The position numbers and the translations under genes are program-made. This document shows, one piece after another, positions 16,451 to 25,703 of a stretch of 64,000 nucleotides of DNA. Under the pieces are notes generated by a model, which searched no databases, was not told where the DNA came from, and saw nothing but the letters and a program-made list of their open reading frames with translations. Source of the stretch: Tepidiforma sp. (GTDB taxonomy: Bacteria; Chloroflexota; Dehalococcoidia; Tepidiformales; Tepidiformaceae); NCBI RefSeq assembly GCF_026003995.1, contig NZ_BPIG01000004.1:62001-126000 (forward strand), given 5' to 3'. Position 1 is the stretch's first letter; each line of letters starts with the position of its first letter.

Positions 16451-18910
16451 ATGGTCCAGATAACTGTCGACGGCAAGGTCATCGAGGCGCCGGCCGGCGC
16501 GCCGCTCCTCGAGGTGCTCAAGAACAACGGGTTCTACGTTTCGAGCCTGTGCTACATCGATGGCCTGAAGCCGTACGCGGGCTGCCGGTCGTGCCTCGTC
16601 GATATCGAAGGGCCGCCGGGGCTCCAGCTTTCGTGCACCGCAGTCGTGACCGAGAACATGGTGGTGCGGACGAACACGCCGGAGGTGCTCGAAGGGCGCC
16701 GGTCGGTGCTCTCCATCATCCTCGCGAACCACAGCGACCGCTGCCTGACCTGCCACCGGCGGGAGCACTGCCACCCGGGCGACATCTGCCTGCGCGACGA
16801 CGTGGTGACGCACCGCTGCCTGACCTGTTCGAAGAACTACCGGTGCGAGCTGCAGGCGACCTGCGAGATGGTGGGCAGCGCGGGTTACGAGCCGTGGGTG
16901 GGCGAGCAGCGCACCTGGTACCAGACGCCGCAGCCGCCGGCTGACCGGGGCAACCCGTTCATGGAGTTCGACCCGCAGATGTGCATCATCTGCACGCGGT
17001 GCGTGCGGGCGTGCGACGAGAAGCGGCACACGGGCGCGATCACGCTGAGCGGGCGGGGCTGGGACGCGATGATCGCGTTCGGCGCCGGCGGTCCGATTCA
17101 CGAGAGCAACTGCGACTTCTCCGGCGCCTGCATCGACGTCTGCCCGACGGCGACGCTGATGGAGCACCCGAACAAGTGGGTCGCAAAGCCGGAAAAGTGG
17201 ACCTCGACGACGTGCGATTCGTGCGCCGTGGGGTGCAGCATCCGGCTGGGCTCGAAGGATGGCCGGGGCGTCATCGTGCGGCCGGGCGACGGCAACGCCT
17301 TCAGCGGCGACCAGATCTGCGTCCGCGGGCGGTACCACTACGATGCACTGAAGCCGCGGGAGCGGCTGTCGAAGCACCTGCTGCGGAAAGGGAACATCCA
17401 GGCGCCGGCCACGCTGGCGGAGGCCGCGGCTGAGGCCGCCAGGCTGCTGCGCGAGGCGAAGGCCCGCGGCCGGGTGGGCGTGCTCGTCGGCGGAACGGTG
17501 ACGAACGAAGAGGCGCTGGTCATCCAGCAGCTGGCGTCGAAGGCGTTCGGCGCGCCGCCCGACCAGGCGCTCGGCCCGGTGGTGCGGGCGGTGAAGGGCG
17601 CGCTCGAGGCGCGGTTCGGCACTTGGCGGATGGCGGCCAACCTCGAGCGGCTGCCGAAGGCGAAGGCGATCGTCACGGTCGCCGACGACATCGAAGAGAG
17701 CCACAACGTGGTGAGCGTCCGCATCAAGGACGCGGTGGTGTGGGAGAAGGCGAAGCTGGTGGTGATCGGGCCGCTGCGGAGCGAGCTGGTCGATTTCGCG
17801 GCGGTGTGGATTCGCACGAAGGCCGGGGAGGAGGGCCTGGCGGCCCAGCAGCTGGCCGAGGCGCTGCAGGGCGGCGCGCCGGCGAGCGAAGAGATCGCGC
17901 GGGCGGCGGCGCTCCTGCGCGAGGCGCCGCGCGAGCAGACGATGGTGGTCTGCGCGCCGAACCCGGTGAGCCCGGCGGTCGCGGCAGCCATGACCGGCGG
18001 CGCGGCGAACCTGGCGATTGCGCTGCTCGGCGAAAGCGCGAGCGAAGGGCTGGCCGTGCTGCCGCCGGAGGCGAACACGTGGGGCCTGCTCGACCAGGGC
18101 ATCGGCGCGGAGGGCAGCGCGAACCCGTTCGAAGGGCTCGCCGGGCTGCTCGTCATCCGCGACGACCCGACGATGCGGCTGCCGGGCGCCGCCGCGGCCC
18201 TCGATGGCATCGGCACGGTCGTCGTCATCGACGGGGTGCTGAACGCGACGGCGAAGCGGGCGCAGGCGGTCCTCGCGGAGGGGCGGGCGTATGCCTCGAC
18301 GGGGACGTACACCGCGGCGGATTTCCGCGCGCAGCGGCTCGCGGCGGCAGTTCGGCCGGAAGGCGATGCGGTGCCGCTCTGGGAGGCGCTGCAGGTGCTG
18401 GCGAAGGAGCTCGGCGTCGACGTCGCGGCGACGCCGGACGCAGCGCTGGGCGTAATCGCGAAGGCGAACCCGGCTTACGAACCGGCGTGGGATCTCATCA
18501 TCGGTGAAGGGGTGAAGCTGCCGGTGACGCGGGCGGCGAAGGCTTCGGCGCAGCCGGTCGACGCTGTAGCCGCGGGCGACGGGTGGCGCGTCATCACCTC
18601 GCGCGACCTGTACACGGCGCTCGACGCGGCGGCCCTCCGGCACCCGGAGGCGGAGAAGCTGCACCGCTACGACCGCATCCAGGTGAGCGAGGAGGACGCG
18701 CGGGCGCTCGGCATCGCGACGGGCGACCCGGTGCGCGTCAGCGGCAACGGCGCGAGCATCGAGGCGCCGGCGTGGGTGACGGAGCGCGTGCCGCAGGGCC
18801 ACGTCTACATTTCGAGCCTGCTGCAGGGCGGCGCGGTGACCGGGCTGTTCGGGCGCGACGGCATCGCGACGGTTCGCGTGGAGGCGCGGGTGCCGGCAGC
18901 GGCCGGCTGA
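16451..18910 (+). CDS. nuoG: NuoG-like iron-sulfur/molybdopterin-family subunit with unusual cluster motifs
   Basis: This 819-residue protein resembles NADH-quinone oxidoreductase subunit G and the NAD-linked formate dehydrogenase alpha subunit. In order: 2Fe-2S (C34, C45, C48, C62); a His-Cys motif H94-x3-C98-x2-C101-x5-C107; a second C-x2-C-x5-C at 123/126/132, so the N-cluster motif looks duplicated; 4Fe-4S C178/181/184/188; then C221, S224, C227, C231, where Ser replaces an expected Cys. The molybdopterin-family 4Fe-4S motif is C255-x2-C258-x3-C262-x27-C290. The rest is a molybdopterin-oxidoreductase fold with a C-terminal dinucleotide-binding-type domain (from about 705), but I see no Sec/Cys active-site signature. 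It is the second gene of a Rex-box operon. Complex I membership is likely, but a separate oxidoreductase is possible. Confidence 0.87.
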   Translation: MVQITVDGKVIEAPAGAPLLEVLKNNGFYVSSLCYIDGLKPYAGCRSCLVDIEGPPGLQLSCTAVVTENMVVRTNTPEVLEGRRSVLSIILANHSDRCLTCHRREHCHPGDICLRDDVVTHRCLTCSKNYRCELQATCEMVGSAGYEPWVGEQRTWYQTPQPPADRGNPFMEFDPQMCIICTRCVRACDEKRHTGAITLSGRGWDAMIAFGAGGPIHESNCDFSGACIDVCPTATLMEHPNKWVAKPEKWTSTTCDSCAVGCSIRLGSKDGRGVIVRPGDGNAFSGDQICVRGRYHYDALKPRERLSKHLLRKGNIQAPATLAEAAAEAARLLREAKARGRVGVLVGGTVTNEEALVIQQLASKAFGAPPDQALGPVVRAVKGALEARFGTWRMAANLERLPKAKAIVTVADDIEESHNVVSVRIKDAVVWEKAKLVVIGPLRSELVDFAAVWIRTKAGEEGLAAQQLAEALQGGAPASEEIARAAALLREAPREQTMVVCAPNPVSPAVAAAMTGGAANLAIALLGESASEGLAVLPPEANTWGLLDQGIGAEGSANPFEGLAGLLVIRDDPTMRLPGAAAALDGIGTVVVIDGVLNATAKRAQAVLAEGRAYASTGTYTAADFRAQRLAAAVRPEGDAVPLWEALQVLAKELGVDVAATPDAALGVIAKANPAYEPAWDLIIGEGVKLPVTRAAKASAQPVDAVAAGDGWRVITSRDLYTALDAAALRHPEAEKLHRYDRIQVSEEDARALGIATGDPVRVSGNGASIEAPAWVTERVPQGHVYISSLLQGGAVTGLFGRDGIATVRVEARVPAAAG

Positions 18911-18946
18911 CGCCGCAGGCGGCGATTCTTCCAGGGGGCAACAACC

Positions 18947-18979
18947 AGCGAACCCGCCGGGCCAAACGGCGGGTTCGCT
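18947..18979. terminator. Terminator-like hairpin after the nuoG-like gene
   Basis: AGCGAACCCGCCG (18947-18959) and its exact complement (18967-18979) form a 13-bp stem with a 7-nt loop, 37 nt past the stop codon. On the minus strand the stem is followed by GGTTGTTG, which is closer to a T tract than the plus-strand side, so it may serve both directions. Confidence 0.65.
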
Positions 18980-19043
18980 GCAGGTGGCGCGCAACTGGAG
19001 AGGCAGGAGTTTCGACGCCAGGATTCGGGTTGGGGTTGTTGGG

Positions 19044-19076
19044 CAGGCGCCCGCCCCGGGGAAAGGCGGGCGCCTG
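19044..19076. terminator. Terminator-like hairpin
   Basis: CAGGCGCCCGCC (19044-19055) and GGCGGGCGCCTG (19065-19076) form a 12-bp perfect stem with a 9-nt loop. It lies in the gap between convergent genes, about 245 nt beyond the hydrolase stop, so it could end leftward read-through or an RNA started inside the gap. Confidence 0.55.
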
Positions 19077-19321
19077 TGAGGACGGACCCACGGGCTGGAC
19101 CCGCGGGGGGCTTGCCGAGGGAGGAGGCTCGCCGGAACCGTTCACGGGCCTTGCGGTCCGTTCGCGGAGAAGGTGGGGGAGAGCGTGCGAACCTCCGTAC
19201 CCTTCGAGCGATACGGTAGCGGGGCCGTGTCAAACCGGTCCGGGGTGTTCGTAAACGGCCCGCAAAATGTGCGGACGGCCTGGAGAACGTTCAGTTGCGG
19301 GTCGGTGGACGCCCGGACGGG

Positions 19322-20284
19322 TCAGGCATCGAGCGCGCCGAGGAATTCGAGGAGGAGCGCGGTGACCTCTCCGGGGCGCTCCTGCTGGGTCCAGTGGCCG
19401 CAGCCTTCGAGGATGGCGAAGACGCGGAGGCCGGGGACGACCTCGCGGAGCCGCTCGATGGCGGGCGGGTTGCGGGCCGGGTCGCGGGAGCCGGTGACGA
19501 AAAGGGCGGGCTGGCGAACGACGGCACCGGCCAGGTCGGCGGACCGCTCCCAGTTGCGGTTGACGTTGCGGTACCAGTTGAGCCCGCCGCGGAAGCCGCT
19601 GGCGGTGAAGGCATCGACGTACACCTGGAGGTCGGCTTCGGTGAGCCAGGACGGCAGGGCGGCGGGCGGCGCGAACGAATCGATGAAACGGCTGCCGCGA
19701 CGGATGGGACGGAAGCGCTCTTCACGGGGCGCATCGCCGGAGATCGACCAGTAAAAGCCGGCGAGCCCTGCGCGGACGTCGGCCTCGAACTCGGATTCGG
19801 CAAGGCCGGGCTGCTGGAAGTAATCGATGTAGTGGATGTGGTCGGGCCCCGCGGCTTCGCGCATGAGGTCGAGGGGCGGGCGCGGCGCGCGGGCGGCGTG
19901 GGGCACGCTGAGGGAGCCCACGGCGCGGACGAGCCCGGGATAGCGGAGCGCGGCGTGCCAGGCGACGGGTGCACCCCAGTCGTGGCCGATGACGACGGCG
20001 GGCGGGCCGGCCCGGCGGACCATGGCGGCGACATCCGCGGCGAGGGCCTCGATGTCGTACTCCTCGATGGCCGCGGGAGCTGAGCTGGCCCCGTAGCCGC
20101 GCTGGTTGGGGACGATCACCCGGAAGCCGGCGGCGGCGAGCGGCGCGACCTGATGGCGCCATGAGTAGGCCAGTTCGGGAAACCCGTGGAGGAGGATGAC
20201 GGGCGGCCCGGCGCCGGCCTCGAAGAGCTCGAGGACGACGCCGGGCGCGGTTTCGAGCGTCCGCCGGGCGGTGCCGGGGATCAT
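19322..20284 (-). CDS. Alpha/beta hydrolase of the epoxide hydrolase group
   Basis: This 320-residue enzyme opens epoxides or cleaves related substrates through a covalent ester on aspartate. The oxyanion motif HGFPE lies at residues 33-37 and the nucleophile Asp102 in GHDWGAP. The lid region contains tyrosines typical of epoxide hydrolases. The acid residue lies in FVTGSRDP, and the C-terminal catalytic His is in GCGHWTQQE. The ATG overlaps the stop of the upstream CoA-transferase gene (ATGA), so all three genes probably form one leftward transcript. The physiological substrate is unknown; a haloalkane dehalogenase or other hydrolase is less likely given the HGFPE motif. Confidence 0.87.
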   Translation of the reverse strand: MIPGTARRTLETAPGVVLELFEAGAGPPVILLHGFPELAYSWRHQVAPLAAAGFRVIVPNQRGYGASSAPAAIEEYDIEALAADVAAMVRRAGPPAVVIGHDWGAPVAWHAALRYPGLVRAVGSLSVPHAARAPRPPLDLMREAAGPDHIHYIDYFQQPGLAESEFEADVRAGLAGFYWSISGDAPREERFRPIRRGSRFIDSFAPPAALPSWLTEADLQVYVDAFTASGFRGGLNWYRNVNRNWERSADLAGAVVRQPALFVTGSRDPARNPPAIERLREVVPGLRVFAILEGCGHWTQQERPGEVTALLLEFLGALDA

Positions 20285-21597
20285 GCGGTGGCGATGACCT
20301 CCGGGTCGAACGTCGTGGCGATGTGGCCGGCGGCGGCGAGCTTCTCGATCTCCTCGTCGGAGAGGCCGAGAACCTCGCGGTACACGTAGTCGTTGTGTTC
20401 GCCGAAGAGGCAGGGCGGCGTGCGGAGGTCGACGTCGGATTTCGAGAAGCGGTAGGCGGGCCGGAGCCAGTCGACCTCAGGATAGTCGTCGGTCGCGGGG
20501 AGACGCTTCCAGGCGCCAGTGGCAGCGAGGTGGGGGTCCTCAGCGGCCTCCTTTGCGGTGAGGACCGGGCCGGCCGTGACGCCCGCCTGCTGGAGGGCGT
20601 GGAAGAGTTCGTCGCGGTCGCGGGTGGCGGTCCACTCGGCGAGGCGCTCTTCGATCATGTCCTGGGCGGCTTCGCGGCCCGCCGCGGTGGCGAGGGCGGG
20701 GTCGGCGGCCCATGCAGGGTTGCCCATGAAGGCGACGAGGGCCTGCCATTCGGCGTCGTCGCGGCAGGCGATGGCGATCCAGCGGTCGGTGCCGGCAGCC
20801 GGGAAGACGCCGCTCGGGACGTGTCCTTCGATGGAGCGGTTGCCGACGGTGCGGTGTTCGCGGCCGTTCCAGGCGGCATCGAGGGCGGCCTGGGGGAACA
20901 TGTGGGCGGAGGATTCGACCTGGGCCATTTCGATGACCTGGCCTTCGCCGGTGCGGCGGCGGTGGCGGAGAGCCGCCATGACGGCGACGGCGCCGTGCAT
21001 GCCGCCCCAGTAGTCGCCGGCAAAGATGCTGACGTTGTCGACCGGGGCGGTATCGCGGTAGCCGCGGAGGATGGTAGCGCCGGAGACGGAGTCGATGTGG
21101 GCGCCGTAGCCCCGGCCTTCGACGTACTTCCCGGTGCGGCCGAAGGCGGGCATGTGGAGGATGATGATGTCCGGGCGGATGGCGCGGATGGCGTCGTCGT
21201 CGAGGCCGAGCTTTTCGAGCGTGCCGATGGCGAGGTTCTCGGCGAGGATGTCGCTGATGGCGATGAGCTGCTTGACGATGGCGAGCCCCTCCGGCCGGCG
21301 GCTGTCGACGGTGAACGACTTTTTGTTGCGCAGGACCTGGATGAAGGCCGGGCTGTTGTTCCAGGGGCGCGGGCCGGGCTCGGGCGGATGGCCGGCGATC
21401 CAGGGCGGCATGAGCTGGGCCATCATGGCGTTCATGCGGGGGCTGGCGGCCCGGGTCATCGGGTTCCAGATGAAGGGGTTCTCGACTTTGATGCACTCGG
21501 CGCCGAGGTCGGCGAGGTACATGGTGGCGGTTTGGCCGGCCCAAACGGCGGTGAAGTCGCAGATGCGGATGCCCTGGAGGGGGAGCGGGGCGCTCAT
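20281..21597 (-). CDS. CaiB/BaiF (class III) CoA-transferase, subunit with catalytic Asp
   Basis: Class III CoA-transferases move CoA between carboxylic acids through an aspartyl intermediate. The 438-residue protein has the family start PLPLQGIRICDFTAVWAGQTATMYLADLGAECIKVE and SDILAENLAIGTLEKLG. Asp195 in FAGDYWGGMHGAVAVMAAL aligns with the catalytic aspartate of formyl-CoA transferase. The ATG overlaps the stop of a paralogue that lacks this residue, suggesting an unequal heterodimer such as BbsEF or SmtAB. The start at ATG 21597 is supported by family length; longer readings have no homology. It shares an operon with the hydrolase downstream. The acid substrate is unknown. Confidence 0.9.
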   Translation of the reverse strand: MSAPLPLQGIRICDFTAVWAGQTATMYLADLGAECIKVENPFIWNPMTRAASPRMNAMMAQLMPPWIAGHPPEPGPRPWNNSPAFIQVLRNKKSFTVDSRRPEGLAIVKQLIAISDILAENLAIGTLEKLGLDDDAIRAIRPDIIILHMPAFGRTGKYVEGRGYGAHIDSVSGATILRGYRDTAPVDNVSIFAGDYWGGMHGAVAVMAALRHRRRTGEGQVIEMAQVESSAHMFPQAALDAAWNGREHRTVGNRSIEGHVPSGVFPAAGTDRWIAIACRDDAEWQALVAFMGNPAWAADPALATAAGREAAQDMIEERLAEWTATRDRDELFHALQQAGVTAGPVLTAKEAAEDPHLAATGAWKRLPATDDYPEVDWLRPAYRFSKSDVDLRTPPCLFGEHNDYVYREVLGLSDEEIEKLAAAGHIATTFDPEVIATA

Positions 21598-22796
21598 GCG
21601 ATGACTCCTTCGGCGGCGAGGGATGCGATGGCGGCGGGTTCGAGGCCGGCCTCCTGGAGCACGGCGCGGGTGTGTTCGCCGAGGCGCGGCGCGGCAGACC
21701 GGATGCGCCACGGGGTCTTCTCGAAGATGTAGGGACGGCCGAGCATCGGCAGCTCGCCGAGGTCGGGGTGCTGGATGGTGGTCCAGAGGCCGCGTTCGCG
21801 GAAGGTTTCGTCGTTCCAGAGATCGAGGCCGGTGTATAGCGGGCCGCACATGACGTGGTGCTCGCGGGCGGCTTCCCAGACTTCGGCCCGGGTGCGTTCG
21901 AGCATCCAGGGGAAGACGATGGCGTCGACGGTTTCGCGGGCGCCGGGCTGGAGGGCGGCGAGGGGGCTGTCCCAGGAAGGGTCTTTGAGGGTCTCGTCGC
22001 CGATCATTTCGACGAAGCGGCGCCAGTAGGTGCCGGGGAGGGCGGCGATTTCGACGTAGCCGTCGGCGACGGGATAGATGCCGCCGGCAAGACCGGAGAT
22101 GTGGGAGGCGGGCCGGTCCTGGACGCGGCCGGAGAAGCGGTAGGCGAGGATGCTCGAGCTGCGGCGGTCGATGTTGCTGATCTGCACGGTGAAGCAGGGG
22201 ACATCGACGAGCTGGCCGGTGCCGTGAACCTCGTACGCAGTGAGGGCGCCCATAGCGGCGACGGCGGCCATCGCGCCGCACTGGAGCGTCGCCGCGGTGC
22301 CGCCGAGTTTGAGCGGTTCGCGGCTGGCGAGACCGTGGCTGTACATCTCGGCGCCCATGGCGTAGACCGTCAGGTCGTCGAGGGAGTAGTCGCGGTAAGG
22401 ACCATCATGGCCGAAGTTGGTGATGGCGACGACGGGCAGGTCCTTGTAGCCGGCGAGGGTGGCGTAGTCGATGCCGAGGGCTTCTTCGACGCGCGGCGGC
22501 GAGGCGGTGACGACGAGGTCGGCGAGCCCGACGAGGGCGCGGACGACGTCGCGGGAGGCGGGCTGCTTCAGGTCGAGGACGACAGATTCTTTGTTCGTGT
22601 TGAGGTACTGGAAGGTGGCGCTGCGGTCGGGGCCGGGTTCGTCGCCGAGGAAGGGCGGCAGAGTGCGGGCCGGGTCGCCCCCGGGGCGTTCGACCTTGAT
22701 GACGCGGGCGCCGAGGTCGGCGAGGAGTTTGGTGCAGTAGGGGCCTGCGAGGTGACTGGTGAAGTCGAGGACGGTGACGCCCTGCAGTGCGTCCAT
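21594..22796 (-). CDS. CaiB/BaiF (class III) CoA-transferase, subunit lacking catalytic Asp
   Basis: This 400-residue paralogue of the next gene starts MDALQGVTVLDFTSHLAGPYCTKLLADLGARVIKVERPGGDPART, a standard family N-terminus. At the position of the catalytic aspartate it reads LKLGGTAATLQCGAMAAVAAMGAL, with Thr170 in place of Asp. It may therefore be a structural partner or have a different activity. The ATG at 22796 has GGGAG 4 nt upstream. It lies just downstream of the liv-type ABC operon on the same strand, with a 161-nt gap. The transporter may import the acid that this enzyme pair activates; that link is inferred from context only. Confidence 0.88.
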   Translation of the reverse strand: MDALQGVTVLDFTSHLAGPYCTKLLADLGARVIKVERPGGDPARTLPPFLGDEPGPDRSATFQYLNTNKESVVLDLKQPASRDVVRALVGLADLVVTASPPRVEEALGIDYATLAGYKDLPVVAITNFGHDGPYRDYSLDDLTVYAMGAEMYSHGLASREPLKLGGTAATLQCGAMAAVAAMGALTAYEVHGTGQLVDVPCFTVQISNIDRRSSSILAYRFSGRVQDRPASHISGLAGGIYPVADGYVEIAALPGTYWRRFVEMIGDETLKDPSWDSPLAALQPGARETVDAIVFPWMLERTRAEVWEAAREHHVMCGPLYTGLDLWNDETFRERGLWTTIQHPDLGELPMLGRPYIFEKTPWRIRSAAPRLGEHTRAVLQEAGLEPAAIASLAAEGVIA

Positions 22797-22957
22797 GGTA
22801 CTCCCGTTCGTGAAGCGTGATGCTGCCGCCGGCATTGTGCCCGATTCGTGTCCGCGCTGTCCCGTGTCCGGTCCATCAGCGGGCCGGGACCTGCGCTGCG
22901 GCGAGGGTGACCTGGTGATCGTACCCGGCGCAGGCTCCCGGTCGAGCGGGCGGCGGC

Positions 22958-23651
<694 letters not shown>

Positions 23652-23665
<14 letters not shown>

Positions 23666-24554
23666 GGCCGCCTCCCTGGATGGCGCGGGTGCCGAGGTAG
23701 GCTTCGATGACGGTCGGGTTGCGCTGGATGGCGGCAGGCGGGCCCTCGGCGATTTTTCGGCCGTAATCGAGGACGGTAATGTTCTCGCAGACGCCCATGA
23801 CGACGCGCATCTGGTGTTCGATGAGGATGATGGTGGTGTCGAATTCGTCGCGGATGCGGCGGATGAGGCCGACCATGGCGGTGGCTTCCTGGGGGTTCAT
23901 GCCGGCGGTGGGCTCGTCGAGGAGGAGGAGGGAGGGGCTGGTGGCGAGGGCGCGGGCGATTTCGAGCCGGCGCTGGTCGCCGTAGGGGAGGTTGCGGGCG
24001 AGGTCGTTCTCGCGGCCGCGGAGGCCGACGGCGGCGAGGAGCTCGCGGCCGCGGGCGACGGCAGCGGCCTCAGCGGCGCGCACTTTCGGTGGGCGGGCGA
24101 TCGCGCCGGCGATTTCGATGACGCCGTTGACGGCTGCGCGGGGGAACCCGCGGAGGATGAGGATGCGTTCGACGGCGGTAGGATAGACGGGCCGCCGGGT
24201 GCTGAGGATGTCCGTACCGCCGACGGGGATGTGCTGGTGCTGGCCGACGAGGACGTTCTCGAGCACCGTCATGTTCGCGAAGAGGCGGATGTTCTGGAAG
24301 GTGCGGGCGATGCCGAGTCCCGTGATGACGTGGGGCGGGAGGCCGTCGATACGCTGGCCGGTGAGGTAGACGGCGCCAAAGGTCGGGCGGTAGAAGCCGG
24401 TGAGGCAGTTGAAGAAGGTGGTCTTGCCGGCGCCGTTCGGGCCGATGAGGCCGTGGATTTCGCCGGGGGGCACGCGCAGGGAGACCTCGGCGAGAGCGGT
24501 GAGGCCCTCGAACTGCATGCCGAGGCCGTCGACGACGAGTTCGGCGGCGGTCAC
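23652..24554 (-). CDS. livG: Branched-chain amino acid-type ABC transporter ATPase LivG
   Basis: This is the larger ATPase (300 residues) of the importer. It has Walker A GPNGAGKTT, the Q-loop region ARTFQNIRLF, a degenerate signature LPYGDQRRLEIARAL as typical of LivG, Walker B LLLLDEPTAGMNP, and the C-terminal YGRKIAEGPPAAIQRNPTVIEAYLG. The GTG at 24554 overlaps the stop of livM by 4 nt. The same frame runs upstream without a stop into the 5' part of livM, a consequence of the livM frameshift and not a real fusion. Confidence 0.93.
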
Positions 24555-25703
24555 GGGGCGGCCACCGGGGCGGGCGCGGGGGTATCGTCGTGGGCGAATT
24601 CGAGCCGGCGGCGGGAGGAGGGCCAGAGGCCGGAAGGGCGAAGCACCATGACGATGACGAGGAGCGCGCCGAAGATGATGAAGCGGGTGTCGTCGGCGAT
24701 CTGGGCGCCCCAGGTCTCGGCCGGGGGCAGGCGGCCGATGCTGCCGGGGGTGACGGCATCGACGGCGCCGATGAGGCCGTTGAGGCCGTCGCGCAGCCAG
24801 CCGAGGTTCGCGAGGAAGTCGCTCGTTTCGCGGAACTGGAGGATGCGGGGCACGCCGATGAGGATGAGCGAGCCGAGGATGACGCCGGGGGTGGAGCCCA
24901 TGCCGCCGATGATGACGATGGCGAGTACGTCGATGCTCACCTGGAGCGAGAAAGCGGCGGGGCTGATGAAGCCGATGAAGGCCGCGTAAATGACGCCGCC
25001 GAGGCCTCCGATGGCGGCGCCGCTGGCGAAGGCGAGGAGCTTGTACTTGGTGGTATTCACGCCCATGGCGGCGGCGACGTCTTCGTCTTCGCGGATGGCT
25101 TCCCAGGCGCGGCCGATTCGGGAGTCGCGGAGGCGGCTCGTGCAGAAGCCGACGATGACCGCGGCGGCGACGACGAAGTAGAACCATTCGGTGAAGGAGT
25201 CGATGCGGAAGCCGAAGAGGTCGGGCCGGGGGATGGCCGAGAGGCCCTGCGAGCCGCGGGTGAGGTCGTCTCGGTTGATGAGGAAGAGGCGGATGATTTC
25301 GCCGAAGCCGAGGGTGACGATGGCGAGGTAGTCGCCGCGAAGGGGAAGCACCGGGAGGCCGAGGAGGAGACCGACGCCGCTGGCGATGAGGATGCCCAGC
25401 GGAAGGATGAGCCAGAAGTTGAGGCCGGCATCGATGGGAGAGCCGGGCGAGGTGAGGAGGCCCATGGTGTAGGCGCCGGCCGCGAAGAAGGCGACGTAGC
25501 CGAGGTCGAGCAGGCCGGCGAAGCCGACGACGACGTTGAGGCCGAGCCCGAGGGACGACGAACAGGGCGACGAAGACGAGCATCTGGACCCAGACGTCGG
25601 TGAGGACGAAGGGGAGAAGGCAGGCGAGGGCGATGAAGAGGGGCCAGCGGATGCGGGCGAGCGTTCGGGCCCAGGCAGGCGGAGGGGCGGCGCGGTCAGG
25701 CAC
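24551..25703 (-). pseudogene. livM: LivM permease gene interrupted by a +1 frameshift
   Basis: The membrane permease is encoded in two frames. From a GTG at 25703 the protein reads MPDRAAPPPAWARTLARIRW and then a hydrophobic helix ending MLVFVALFVV. The continuation LGLGLNVVVGFAGLLDLGYVAFFAAGAYTMG lies one frame over and runs to 24551 with all further LivM helices and the EAIREDEDVAAAMGVN loop. Dropping one base from the GGG run at 25552-25554 joins the two parts perfectly into about 383 residues. The downstream part keeps normal codon use. A sequencing error or a very recent mutation is most likely; programmed frameshifting is possible. The gene overlaps livH by 8 nt and livG by 4. Confidence 0.88.

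Larger units (their letters stand above)
18911..19321. other. Gene-free stretch with two strong hairpins
   Basis: I find no convincing gene in these 411 bp between the NuoG-like gene and the convergent hydrolase. The stretch holds two long perfect hairpins (18947-18979 and 19044-19076), annotated separately. On the minus strand it holds a consensus TTGACA (19233-19228), but the nearest -10-like TATCGC is only 14 bp away. I compared it with tRNA, SRP, 6S, tmRNA and RNase P RNA patterns from memory and saw no match. Confidence 0.5.

Noticed and set aside
19081..19250. tRNA-Ser-like or other stable RNA gene
   Set aside because: A GGTTCGCAC stretch on the minus strand suggested a T-loop, but no matching arm or acceptor stem can be formed around it.
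20281..22281. A 666-residue CoA-transferase reading frame
   Set aside because: The first 228 residues are Arg/Pro-rich shadow of the upstream CoA-transferase gene. The real start is the ATG at 21597.
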